Below are positions 1-7,093 of a stretch of 37,337 nt of DNA, in pieces. The DNA comes from Eubacteriales bacterium. Lineage in GTDB: Bacteria > Bacillota > Clostridia > Peptostreptococcales > Acidaminobacteraceae. Within the stretch, counting starts at the first letter, position 1. Each line of letters opens with the position of its first letter. The translations under genes were made by a program, and so were the position numbers. Below the pieces are notes generated by a model. The model was not told the origin of the DNA and made no database searches. It was given only the letters and a program-made list of their open reading frames with translations. The stretch covers positions 1 through 37,337 of the forward strand of contig DAOUQP010000006.1 in assembly GCA_030625575.1 (NCBI GenBank). The letters run 5' to 3'.

Positions 1-495
1 AATATAGTGTTTATCGGAATGATGGGAAGTGGAAAATCTACAATCGCTAAAGAAATATCAAAAAAACTTAATGTTGATTACTATGATACAGATCAAATGA
101 TTGAAAATAGAGAAGGTAAAACCATAACTGAAATTTTTGAACTATATGGTGAAAACTATTTTCGAAAATTAGAAGATGATTTAGTAAAAGAAGTTTCAAG
201 ATGTGAGAATTCAATAATTTCAACCGGTGGAGGAATTATTTTAAATCCAGAAAACATCTCCTTGTTAAAGGAGAATGGATTGATTATTTACTTAGAAAAT
301 TCAGTTGATGATTTAGTAAGCAGACTTAAAGAAGAATCCAGCAGTAGACCGTTGATAATAAAAAACGACTTACATACAAAAATTGACGAATTGTTGAAAC
401 AGCGTGAGAATTTGTATAAAAAAGATGCGGATATCATAATCGAGAATAAAAAAATTGATACTACAATAGAAAAGATATTTAACTTTTTATCTTAG
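1..495 (+). CDS. aroK: Shikimate kinase, 5' end cut off by the window
   Basis: Phosphorylates shikimate with ATP in the chorismate (aromatic amino acid) pathway, in the cytosol. The reading frame is open from base 1. The first codons read N-I-V-F-I-G, the usual second to seventh residues of the family, so the true start lies just outside the window and the GTG at 7 is only an internal valine codon. Visible motifs are the P-loop GMMGSGKST, the substrate-binding DTD, the arginine in YFRKLE, the glycine-rich STGGG and the lid segment SSRPL. The length fits a complete enzyme apart from a few residues. aroQ, the third step of the same pathway, follows after 14 bases and is probably co-transcribed. 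Confidence 0.93.
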   Translation, partial: NIVFIGMMGSGKSTIAKEISKKLNVDYYDTDQMIENREGKTITEIFELYGENYFRKLEDDLVKEVSRCENSIISTGGGIILNPENISLLKENGLIIYLENSVDDLVSRLKEESSSRPLIIKNDLHTKIDELLKQRENLYKKDADIIIENKKIDTTIEKIFNFLS

Positions 496-509
496 TAGGG
501 GGCAAATCG

Positions 510-938
510 GTGAAAATATTAATAATTAATGGCCCAAATTTGAATATGTTAGGGAAAAGAGAAGAAAATATTTATGGCAAAAACACATATGAAGATTTAT
601 GTAAGCAATTAAATGAATTTTCGTTTGAGAATAATATTGAAATTGAATTTTTCCAAAGTGCCATTGAAGGTGAAATCGTCAATAAAATTCATCAGTTTCA
701 AAATTACGATGGGTTGATTATTAACCCTGCTGCCTTCAGCCACTATTCAATAGCGATTTATGATGCTTTATTAATAGCTAAAATACCTAAAATCGAAGTT
801 CACATAAGTAATGTTCACAATAGAGACGATTTTAGGAAAAATTTAATAACTGCACAAGCTGTTGATGGAATTATTTCCGGGCTTGGTTTTAAAGGTTATG
901 AATTAGCTTTGGAATATATTATAGCCACAAATGTATAA
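510..938 (+). CDS. aroQ: Type II 3-dehydroquinate dehydratase
   Basis: Converts 3-dehydroquinate to 3-dehydroshikimate in the shikimate pathway; type II enzymes form dodecamers. The start is GTG, chosen because a strong GGGGG Shine-Dalgarno lies about 8 bases upstream and the protein then begins with the family N-terminus KILIINGPNLNMLGKRE. The catalytic tyrosine lies in the following IYG, the active-site asparagine/histidine stretch is NPAAFSHYSIAI, and the substrate-binding EVHISN is followed by R-D-D-F-R. The 142-residue length is normal. It follows aroK, so two shikimate steps sit together. Confidence 0.95.
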   Translation: MKILIINGPNLNMLGKREENIYGKNTYEDLCKQLNEFSFENNIEIEFFQSAIEGEIVNKIHQFQNYDGLIINPAAFSHYSIAIYDALLIAKIPKIEVHISNVHNRDDFRKNLITAQAVDGIISGLGFKGYELALEYIIATNV

Positions 939-993
939 TATGTGGTAGAATAATGAGTGTGATTTAAACAGAAAATTAGACGGAGGTAAATAT

Positions 994-1551
994 ATGATTT
1001 CAGCTGGTGATTTTAGAAAAGGTGTAACATTTCAAATTAACAATAGACCATGTGTCGTTGTTGATTTTCAACATGTTAAACCAGGCAAGGGTGCGGCTTT
1101 TGTTAGAACGAAATATAAAGATTTGATTACTGGAGCAATTCGTGAGGAAGCTTTCAATCCTTCGGAAAAATTTCCTAGGGCACATATAGAAACAAAAGCT
1201 ATGCAATATCTGTATAATGATAGTGAGCTTTATTATTTTATGGATAACGAGACATATGAACAAATTCCTGTTTCTTTTGATTTAGTTGAAGATGCAATTA
1301 AATTTCTAAAGGAAAATGATACTGCAACATTGAAATTTTATCAAGGAAGTTGTTTTGTTGTCGAACCGCCAACTTTTGTAGAATTACTTGTAACTGAAGC
1401 AGAGCCGAGTGTCAAAGGCGATACAGCGTCAAATGTTACAAAAAAAGTTAAGGTTGAAACAGGTGCAGAATTTAACGTACCTCTCTTCATTGAAGAAGGT
1501 ACTGTTATAAAAATTGATACACGAACAGGAGAATACTTGTCAAGAGTATAA
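994..1551 (+). CDS. efp: Translation elongation factor P
   Basis: EF-P binds between the P and E sites of the ribosome and relieves stalling on polyproline stretches. The ATG is preceded by CGGAGG at good spacing. The protein has the usual 185 residues and three beta-barrel domains. The loop that reaches into the peptidyl-transferase centre reads KPGKGAAF, so the tip residue is lysine (about residue 32), the type modified in many bacteria. The window holds no recognisable modification enzyme. The C-terminus has the family motif [17 protein letters not shown]. In many Firmicutes a proline peptidase gene lies just upstream; here aroQ does instead. Confidence 0.97.
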   Translation: MISAGDFRKGVTFQINNRPCVVVDFQHVKPGKGAAFVRTKYKDLITGAIREEAFNPSEKFPRAHIETKAMQYLYNDSELYYFMDNETYEQIPVSFDLVEDAIKFLKENDTATLKFYQGSCFVVEPPTFVELLVTEAEPSVKGDTASNVTKKVKVETGAEFNVPLFIEEGTVIKIDTRTGEYLSRV

Positions 1552-1566
1552 AAGGAGGAAATAATA

Positions 1567-1974
1567 ATGAGTTATTTAATGGAAAGAGTTTCATATCTTA
1601 AAGGTTTAACAGATGGTCTTGAAATTGACAATTCAACAAAAGAATCTAAGGTACTATTAGAAATGGTAAGCATTTTAGCAGATTTTGCTGAAGCGATTGA
1701 AGATTTAGATGATGAAGTAGGAGAATTGGATGAATATTTAGATGTCATCGACGAAGATTTAGATGATCTTGAAGATTTTATCTACGAAGAGGAAGAATTT
1801 GAGTATGATGAAGTAGAATGTCCTTACTGCGGCGAAATTTTGAATATCGATTCTGATTTCTTTAAAGATGGAGAATGTGAGAAAGAAATAGTTTGTCCAA
1901 AATGTAATGAAGAATTTATATTGGATAATGATGAGTGTGATGAAAGCGATGAAAGTGATGAAAGTGATGAATAA
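1567..1974 (+). CDS. Acidic zinc-ribbon protein (CD1247 N-terminal domain type)
   Basis: A 135-residue protein of unknown function that resembles the family NCBI names CD1247 N-terminal domain-containing protein; that family name is from memory. Residues 1-70 are predicted helical and very acidic (runs of E, D and L that suggest a coiled coil). A C-terminal zinc ribbon follows, with cysteine pairs C-P-Y-C and C-P-K-C about 25 residues apart, and the protein ends in a D-E-S repeat tail. The start has AAGGAGG directly upstream. It follows efp by 15 bases and ends in its own terminator, so it is probably the last gene of the aroK-aroQ-efp transcript. No enzymatic motif is visible. Confidence 0.75.
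   Translation: MSYLMERVSYLKGLTDGLEIDNSTKESKVLLEMVSILADFAEAIEDLDDEVGELDEYLDVIDEDLDDLEDFIYEEEEFEYDEVECPYCGEILNIDSDFFKDGECEKEIVCPKCNEEFILDNDECDESDESDESDE
1930..1971 (+). repeat. 9-bp in-frame tandem repeat (Asp-Glu-Ser/Cys tail)
   Basis: Nearly five tandem copies of a 9-base unit: GATGAGTGT, GATGAAAGC, GATGAAAGT, GATGAAAGT, then a partial GATGAA. They encode D-E-C, D-E-S, D-E-S, D-E-S, D-E at the very C-terminus of the zinc-ribbon protein. The unit is a multiple of three, so copy-number change would lengthen or shorten the tail without a frameshift. Confidence 0.85.
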
Positions 1975-1994
1975 CCCGTTTTACGGGTTATTTT
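1972..1994 (+). terminator. Rho-independent terminator after the zinc-ribbon gene
   Basis: An 8-bp stem TAACCCGT/ACGGGTTA with a three-base loop is followed by TTTT. The 5' arm contains the stop codon of the upstream gene. It closes the aroK-aroQ-efp group. Confidence 0.85.
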
Positions 1995-1995
1995 A

Positions 1996-2024
1996 TTGTG
2001 ATTTGCTCGATAATTTAGTATAAT
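1996..2024 (+). promoter_or_regulatory. Sigma-A type promoter for asp23 and the long downstream series
   Basis: A -35 box TTGTGA (1996-2001) and a consensus -10 box TATAAT (2019-2024) are separated by 17 bases. They lie directly after a terminator and 22 bases before the asp23 start. This is the only clear promoter before the OLE/dxs/recN series. Confidence 0.65.
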
Positions 2025-2046
2025 TTAATTAATTGGGGGCGATGTT

Positions 2047-2409
2047 ATGTCTGAAGAAAGCAAAAAAAATGTAAATGAACTTGGGCAAGTGAATATCTCA
2101 GATGAAGTTATTGAAATTATTGCCGATATTTCAGTAAAAGAGATTAAAGGGGTTAAAGGACTATATGGTAATATTACTAGTGATATAGCAGGTATTTTTT
2201 CGAAAAAAGGACACACTAAGGGTGTAACTGTAGAAATTATTGATGAAAAAGCAGTTTTAAACTTAAATATTATTGTAGATTTTGGTGTGAAAATTCCTGA
2301 AATTGCTTGGCAAGTTCAAGAAAATGTAAAATCAGCCATTGAAGCAATGACAGACATTAAAGTTGAAACAATTAATGTCAACATTGCAGGAATTAATTTT
2401 ATCAAATAA
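2047..2409 (+). CDS. Asp23/Gls24 family envelope stress protein
   Basis: Member of the alkaline-shock Asp23 family (DUF322). In staphylococci Asp23 is a membrane-associated protein tied to cell-envelope homeostasis. The 120-residue sequence shows the family pattern GQVNISDEVIEIIADISVKEIKGVKGL near the N-terminus and the alternating hydrophobic VLNLNIIVDFGVKIPEIAWQVQENVK in the middle. There is no signal peptide or transmembrane segment. The start follows GGGGG. It is first in the long series and lies next to nusB, a very common arrangement in Clostridia. The membrane anchor partner AmaP is not present here. Confidence 0.92.
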   Translation: MSEESKKNVNELGQVNISDEVIEIIADISVKEIKGVKGLYGNITSDIAGIFSKKGHTKGVTVEIIDEKAVLNLNIIVDFGVKIPEIAWQVQENVKSAIEAMTDIKVETINVNIAGINFIK

Positions 2410-2435
2410 AATCAACTTTCCGTAATAAGTTGATT
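2410..2435 (+). other. Intergenic hairpin between asp23 and nusB
   Basis: A perfect 9-bp stem AATCAACTT/AAGTTGATT with an 8-base loop starts at the asp23 stop codon. It is not followed by a T-run, so it is probably not a simple terminator. It may stabilise the asp23 mRNA end or lower read-through into nusB; this is inference. Confidence 0.5.
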
Positions 2436-2454
2436 AAGCTATATGAGGTGTAGA

Positions 2455-2859
2455 ATGAGTAGGATTAAAACAAGAGAATTAGTAATGATACAACTCTATC
2501 AGATGGATATTCATAACGATTATAAATTTTATCCATCTGTAGAGAAAACAATTGCAACAAAGATTCATGATGGCAGAGAAATAAAATATGCTATGCAGAT
2601 TTTTAAGGAATTTACACAGAACAAAGATATAATAGATAAATTAATTATCGATTTTAGTGAAAATTGGAATATAGATCGTATAGCCAAAGTAGATTTGGCA
2701 ATTATTAGATTATCGATAACAGAAATGCTCTTCTCGAAATCTGTACCTGAATCTATATCAATCAATGAAGCCATAAATTTATCTAAAAAATTCAGTGATG
2801 AGGATTCATATAAATTTATCAATGGTCTTTTAGGGAAAATTGTCAGGAGTCAACAATGA
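2455..2859 (+). CDS. nusB: Transcription antitermination factor NusB
   Basis: NusB binds boxA RNA together with ribosomal protein S10 and supports antitermination of rRNA transcription. The all-helical 134-residue protein opens with MSRIKTRELVMIQLYQMD, close to the family start, and has the C-terminal motif SINEAINLSKKFSDEDSYKFINGLLGKI. An in-frame ATG at 2443 would add four residues, but the AGGTG Shine-Dalgarno at 2446-2450 fits the ATG at 2455. The stop overlaps the next start in an ATGA junction, so the two genes are translationally coupled. Confidence 0.95.
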   Translation: MSRIKTRELVMIQLYQMDIHNDYKFYPSVEKTIATKIHDGREIKYAMQIFKEFTQNKDIIDKLIIDFSENWNIDRIAKVDLAIIRLSITEMLFSKSVPESISINEAINLSKKFSDEDSYKFINGLLGKIVRSQQ

Positions 2860-3758
2860 TAACTTTAGGTGTCGATACAAGCAATTATACGACATCTATT
2901 GCATTATCAAATGACTACAATGAAGTGATTTTAGATTTAAGAAGACCATTAAAAGTACCAAACGGCAGTATAGGCTTAAGGCAATCGGATGCGTATTATC
3001 AGCATATTCAAAATTTATCTCAAATGTTGGATGAAATCAGTAAATATGCTATGGACATTGAAAAGATAGTTATATCAACACAACCGAGAAATCTTGAAAA
3101 TTCCTATATGCCTGTATTTAATGCAGGTGTTTTTTTTGTAAAAGCGATGAATTTTAATAACCAATATGAAATCATAGAATTATCACATCAAGAAGGACAT
3201 ATTCTGTCTGGTTGGTGTGAATATTTCAGTAATGTCGACGAGTTTTTTTTGTTGCATATATCTGGAGGAACAACAGAATTATTAAAAGTTAAAAAAACAA
3301 ATGCAAGATTGAAATCTCAGATAGTTTACGAGAGCTTGGATATTAGTTTTGGCCAATTACTTGATCGCATTGGTAATTATATGAATTTGGATTTTCCTGC
3401 AGGCATGTATTTGGACAAGATTGCAGACAAATATATAAAAACAAATTTCAAGATATCTGCAAATGAAAAAGGTTTTAATCTCTCTGGAATGGAAAATAAA
3501 TTCAAAAATATTTATGATGAAACCAGTGATTCAAAATATGTTGCAAATTTAACTTTTTCATATATTGTTGAGATAATTGAATCAATCAATTACCGCTTTG
3601 TAAAGAGTCAACCTTTATTAATTGTTGGTGGTGTTGGGGAAAGCTGTTTTTTGAGAGATAATATCGCAAAAAGCAATATCATTTTCACAAAGAAGAATTT
3701 ATCGAGAGATAATGCTGTAGGACTTTCTCAATATCCGTTTATTCTGGAGGAAATATGA
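2856..3758 (+). CDS. TsaD/Kae1-like paralogue (peptidase M22 family)
   Basis: A 300-residue member of the Kae1/TsaD ASKHA-fold family. It begins with ITLGVDTSNYTTSIAL, the family's nucleotide-binding start. It has the metal-ligand region SHQEGH (H-x-x-x-H), a glycine-rich ISGGTTELL and a late LLIVGGVGESCFLR. True TsaD, which makes t6A in tRNA, is longer (about 340 residues), and this version is more divergent. In Clostridia a second TsaD-like gene of this kind often sits between nusB and xseA; its function is not established. It overlaps nusB by 4 bases and xseA by 4 bases. It may have lost threonylcarbamoyl transfer, but the metal site appears kept. Confidence 0.8.
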   Translation: MITLGVDTSNYTTSIALSNDYNEVILDLRRPLKVPNGSIGLRQSDAYYQHIQNLSQMLDEISKYAMDIEKIVISTQPRNLENSYMPVFNAGVFFVKAMNFNNQYEIIELSHQEGHILSGWCEYFSNVDEFFLLHISGGTTELLKVKKTNARLKSQIVYESLDISFGQLLDRIGNYMNLDFPAGMYLDKIADKYIKTNFKISANEKGFNLSGMENKFKNIYDETSDSKYVANLTFSYIVEIIESINYRFVKSQPLLIVGGVGESCFLRDNIAKSNIIFTKKNLSRDNAVGLSQYPFILEEI

Positions 3759-4966
3759 ATTTAAGAACATTAAGCGTTACTGAGTTAAATCAGTATATCA
3801 AAAGAATAATTAATTCTGATCCGATTTTGAATGCTATCAAGGTGGAGGGTGAAATTTCAAACTTTAAAAAGCATTCTAGTGGACATGCATATTTTTCAAT
3901 TAAAGATGATAATAGTCGAATTAATTGTGTGATGTTCAGCAATTATTTTGACTCTATTGATTTTATACCTAAAGATGGCCAGATGGTTGAAATATTTGGT
4001 CGTGTTTCGGTTTATGAAAAAAATGGAACATATCAACTTTATGTCAACCAAATGAAAAGCGCGGGAATTGGATACCTATACAAAAAATATACTGAATTGA
4101 AGGCGAAATTAGAAGAAGAAGGTTTATTTAATATTCTATATAAAAAGAATATTAAAAAGTATCCTAGAAAAATTGCAATAATAACTTCAAAAACAGGGGC
4201 GGCTATACATGATGTGATATCTGTTGTGAGAAGAAGGAATCCGTTGATAGAGATATTGATTCTTCCATCATCAGTACAGGGTGAAAACACTGTTGATGAA
4301 GTCACTAAAGCATTTGATGATTTAAAAAACAGAAAAGATATCGATACTGTTATTTTAACAAGAGGCGGCGGTTCTTATGATGAGCTTTTCAATTTCAATG
4401 ATGAAGTCATAGCAAGAAAAATTCACGAATGCGAAGTACCTGTCATTAGCGCTATCGGACATGAAGTCGATTTTACAATAGCAGATTTCGTTGCTGATTT
4501 AAGAGCACCGACACCATCGGTAGCTGGAGAATTGGTTACTGAGGATATATTTACAATTATCGAAGAACAGAAAAAATTACTAAATAATATGGAATATGTT
4601 ATCGAGGGTAATATCAAAAAATACGAAAAATCATTTAGTAAATATCATTATGATTATCTGCAATTTCCTATTATTAAGCAATTGACAGATAATGTTCATA
4701 TTTTAGATAATACAATGAATAATATAACCCATTTAGTCAACAATCAATTGGTTGATGTCGAGCATAAGTATCAACTGATTATGGAAAAAATAAATGGTAA
4801 TAATCCTCTCAATATGCTAGAAAAAGGTTATACTAGGTTAAGAGATAAAAATAACAATACAATTATTAAATCGATTGACGATGTAAAAGAAGATCAAATG
4901 ATTTGCAATGAATTAAAAGATGGTCAAGTGTTATCGAAAATCTTTAAAATCGAGGTGTCTAAGTGA
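3755..4966 (+). CDS. xseA: Exodeoxyribonuclease VII large subunit
   Basis: Catalytic subunit of exonuclease VII, which degrades single-stranded DNA in both directions and acts with several XseB subunits. Residues 1-100 form the OB-fold (LSVTELNQYIKRIINSDPILNAIKVEGEISNFKKHSSGHAYFSIKD). The catalytic domain carries KYPRKIAIITSKTGAAIHDV, TRGGGSYDELFNFND, ISAIGHEVDFTIADFVADLRAPTPSVAGE and the C-terminal LEKGYTRL. The 403-residue length is at the short end of normal. It overlaps both neighbours by 4 bases and is coupled to xseB, its partner. Confidence 0.97.
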   Translation: MNLRTLSVTELNQYIKRIINSDPILNAIKVEGEISNFKKHSSGHAYFSIKDDNSRINCVMFSNYFDSIDFIPKDGQMVEIFGRVSVYEKNGTYQLYVNQMKSAGIGYLYKKYTELKAKLEEEGLFNILYKKNIKKYPRKIAIITSKTGAAIHDVISVVRRRNPLIEILILPSSVQGENTVDEVTKAFDDLKNRKDIDTVILTRGGGSYDELFNFNDEVIARKIHECEVPVISAIGHEVDFTIADFVADLRAPTPSVAGELVTEDIFTIIEEQKKLLNNMEYVIEGNIKKYEKSFSKYHYDYLQFPIIKQLTDNVHILDNTMNNITHLVNNQLVDVEHKYQLIMEKINGNNPLNMLEKGYTRLRDKNNNTIIKSIDDVKEDQMICNELKDGQVLSKIFKIEVSK

Positions 4967-5184
4967 AAGAGATCAATTTAGAAAATAATTTAAAAGAGCT
5001 GGAAAAAATATTTGAGAAACTCGAAAACGAGAATATCCCACTAAGCGAATCGTTGAAGTTGTTTGAAATGGGTATAAATATATATAGAGAAAGTATTGAT
5101 GAAATTGAAAAAGTGAAAACACAAATTACTATTTTAGTTGACAATAAAGAGAAAAAAATTGATGTAGGGGATTTAAATGAATAA
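4963..5184 (+). CDS. xseB: Exodeoxyribonuclease VII small subunit
   Basis: The 73-residue helical-hairpin subunit that binds the extended helix of XseA. It starts at a GTG overlapping the xseA stop in GTGA. The family pattern is clear: NLKELEKIFEKLENENIPLSESLKLFEMGINIYRESIDEIEKVKTQI. The 3' end overlaps ispA by 8 bases. Confidence 0.95.
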   Translation: MKEINLENNLKELEKIFEKLENENIPLSESLKLFEMGINIYRESIDEIEKVKTQITILVDNKEKKIDVGDLNE

Positions 5185-6064
5185 CGATTATAGAAAAATC
5201 AAAACTCTTATAGAAGAACATTTAACGACTTACTTTAAAAATGAAAATAATAATCACGAAAAAAGATTTAATGAAATAATAAATTACTCTCTTTTGGCAG
5301 GAGGGAAAAGATTAAGACCTGTTTTATTGTATAAAACTACAGAATTATTGAATGGTAATCTTAAATACGCTTTAGAACTGGCATGTGCTTTAGAAATGAT
5401 TCATACTTATTCATTGATTCATGATGATTTGCCTGCTATGGATAATGATGATTATAGAAGAGGTAATTTGACATCTCATAAGGTTTATGGAGATGCAATG
5501 GCTGTTTTGGCAGGAGATGCTTTATTGAATAGGGCATATGAAATTATCATAAGCACAATTCTAGATAGCAATGGCGATAAAGGTGTAATAAAAGCTTCAG
5601 AGTTAATTGCGAATTCTGCTGGATTTAAAGGAATGATAATAGGACAGGTTGTAGATATTGATACTGAGAACAAAGATATCTCTAAAGATGTGCTTAATTA
5701 TATTATTGAAAACAAAACAGGCAAATTATTGATTGCGGCAATAGTGTCAGCGGGATATTTGAGTGATTTAAATGAATCGGAGATCGAATTGCTTAATAAG
5801 GCTGCTTACCATATTGGATATAGTTTTCAGCTGATAGATGATTATTTAGATGTTGCTGGTGATTCTGACCTCGTTGGAAAATCTATAGGCAAAGATAATA
5901 AACTTGGTAAGAATACATATGTAAAGTATAATGGTATTGAGAGAACTCGAAGTGATGCACAAAATCATTTAAACATCGCTAAGGATACTCTGGAGATGAT
6001 TGAAGGATATAAATTAGATTTTCTTTATGATATTATCGAGTATTTAAAAAATAGAGAAAAGTAG
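5177..6064 (+). CDS. ispA: Polyprenyl (farnesyl) diphosphate synthase
   Basis: Condenses isopentenyl diphosphate with allylic diphosphates to make farnesyl or geranyl diphosphate, precursors of undecaprenyl phosphate and quinones. The 295-residue protein has GGKRLRP, the first aspartate-rich motif HDDLPAMDNDDYRRG and the second motif LIDDYLD, all intact, plus the conserved lysine/threonine in ENKTGKL. The extended first motif (DDxxxxD) is typical of bacterial short-chain enzymes. The start codon lies inside the xseB end, so the gene is coupled to exonuclease VII. Together with dxs and ispH it gives three isoprenoid genes in the window. Confidence 0.94.
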   Translation: MNNDYRKIKTLIEEHLTTYFKNENNNHEKRFNEIINYSLLAGGKRLRPVLLYKTTELLNGNLKYALELACALEMIHTYSLIHDDLPAMDNDDYRRGNLTSHKVYGDAMAVLAGDALLNRAYEIIISTILDSNGDKGVIKASELIANSAGFKGMIIGQVVDIDTENKDISKDVLNYIIENKTGKLLIAAIVSAGYLSDLNESEIELLNKAAYHIGYSFQLIDDYLDVAGDSDLVGKSIGKDNKLGKNTYVKYNGIERTRSDAQNHLNIAKDTLEMIEGYKLDFLYDIIEYLKNREK

Positions 6065-6072
6065 GTAGAAAT

Positions 6073-6513
6073 ATGGTTGCTAAAGAAATATTTTTTAATC
6101 AATACTTTTATATTGCTTTTATAGCATGGCTAATTGCTCAACTAAGTAAAGTTGTAACGAATTTAGTGATTGAAAAAAGATTGAACTTATATCGTTTGGT
6201 TGGATCAGGCGGAATGCCGAGTTCTCACTCTTCTTTTGTTATGGGATTATCGACTTCCATAGGATTGGATAAAGGTTGGGATAGTGCTAGTTTTGCTATT
6301 GCTTTGGTATTTTCTTTGGTCATTATGTATGACGCATCCGGCGTTAGAAGAGCGGTTGGAAAACAGGCAATAATACTAAATACTATGCTTGATGATTTAT
6401 CTAAGCATAAACATATTGAGCAAGAAAAATTAAAAGAGCTTATTGGACATACACCTTATGAAGTTTTAGTTGGAGCAATATTAGGCATTGTAATTGCAAA
6501 TTTAATGTTATAG
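6073..6513 (+). CDS. Divergent PAP2 (DUF212/YuiD-type) membrane protein
   Basis: A 146-residue integral membrane protein of the divergent PAP2 family (YuiD-like). Hydrophobic segments lie at about residues 7-28, 50-65, 75-95 and 128-146. The family signature GSGGMPSSHSSFVMGL corresponds to the SGH/PSxH region of PAP2 phosphatases, and it is followed by YDASGVRRAVGKQA. PAP2 enzymes hydrolyse lipid or prenyl diphosphates. Its position between ispA and dxs suggests a prenyl-phosphate substrate, but activity is unproven for this branch. It follows ispA by 8 bases and ends 9 bases before the OLE-like RNA. Confidence 0.85.
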   Translation: MVAKEIFFNQYFYIAFIAWLIAQLSKVVTNLVIEKRLNLYRLVGSGGMPSSHSSFVMGLSTSIGLDKGWDSASFAIALVFSLVIMYDASGVRRAVGKQAIILNTMLDDLSKHKHIEQEKLKELIGHTPYEVLVGAILGIVIANLML

Positions 6514-6514
6514 T
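6488..6514 (+). promoter_or_regulatory. Possible promoter for the OLE-like RNA
   Basis: A -10-like TATAGT at 6509-6514 spans the stop codon of the preceding gene. It would place a transcript start near 6521-6523, exactly where the closing helix of the RNA begins. The best -35 candidate is TTGTAA at 6488-6493, but the spacer is only 15 bases, so support is weak. The RNA may instead be processed from the long operon transcript. Confidence 0.3.
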
Positions 6515-6522
6515 GAATATAT

Positions 6523-7069
6523 GGTGGTGCAGTATTCTAGTCAACAAATCCAATCCCCAAGGCGGGGCTAAAAATCCGTCAAAGGGCACATCGATGAAGT
6601 TCCTGGTTTTGGCTTGTGACGCCCAGTCATGGGCTTTTGCTGGGAGTAAGGAACTAGGGGCGTGCTACAATGGCATGTAGCATACGACCCTTATTCCGTG
6701 GAGACTTGCTATATGCAAGATGAAACCTATCTGTAGTGAAACTACAGATAGTGTAGCCTGCCTTGAGTGGCGCTTGGTAGACGGTAGTTAAATGTATCGC
6801 TATTGGCCAATAGCGATATATCATCGCTAATCTAAACCATCACTGCAAAAGAGGCTAAGGATTAGATGCGTTGTTGAGGAAAACTCCTAGACTGTTCGTA
6901 AGAAGTAGAACGGGGATTAAAGTGTGAGCTAAGTGGTAATTCAGTCTTATTACTGGTGACAGTGTAAATAACTACATAAAAGGAAACTGCTGATTTGGTG
7001 ACAAATCAGTGTAGTTATGGGAAACCCTACTGGACCTAAGCCGCAAAGTTTACTCGTTTTGCTACCACC
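6523..7069 (+). ncRNA. ole: OLE RNA (Ornate Large Extremophilic RNA)
   Basis: About 550 bases with no plausible reading frame, visibly more GC-rich than the surrounding genes. The ends can pair as a closing helix: GGTGGT at 6523-6528 with ACCACC at 7064-7069. Strong internal helices include CCCC/GGGG at 6555-6567, AGTTCCT 6598-6604 with AGGAACT 6649-6655, GCCCA/TGGGC at 6621-6634, GTGCTACA/TGTAGCAT at 6662-6683, CTTGC/GCAAG at 6705-6719, a 10-bp stem at 6727-6751, a perfect 10-bp stem at 6795-6818, and a two-part stem at 6968-7018. Known OLE RNAs are about 600 nt, sit between ispA and dxs in Firmicutes, and are followed at once by the membrane protein OapA; all three conditions hold. Known OLE localises to the cell membrane as a ribonucleoprotein and is linked to tolerance of stresses such as alcohol, cold and Mg2+. 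The class call rests on location, size, fold and partner, not on an alignment. Confidence 0.9.
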
Positions 7070-7093
7070 TTTATTAAAATTTGGAGATTGATT

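Noticed and set aside
6523-7069. Group II intron or other self-splicing RNA as an explanation of the gene-free block
   Set aside because: There is no interrupted gene on either side, and no domain V-like AGC...hairpin or reverse transcriptase. Position and the OapA-like neighbour fit OLE far better.
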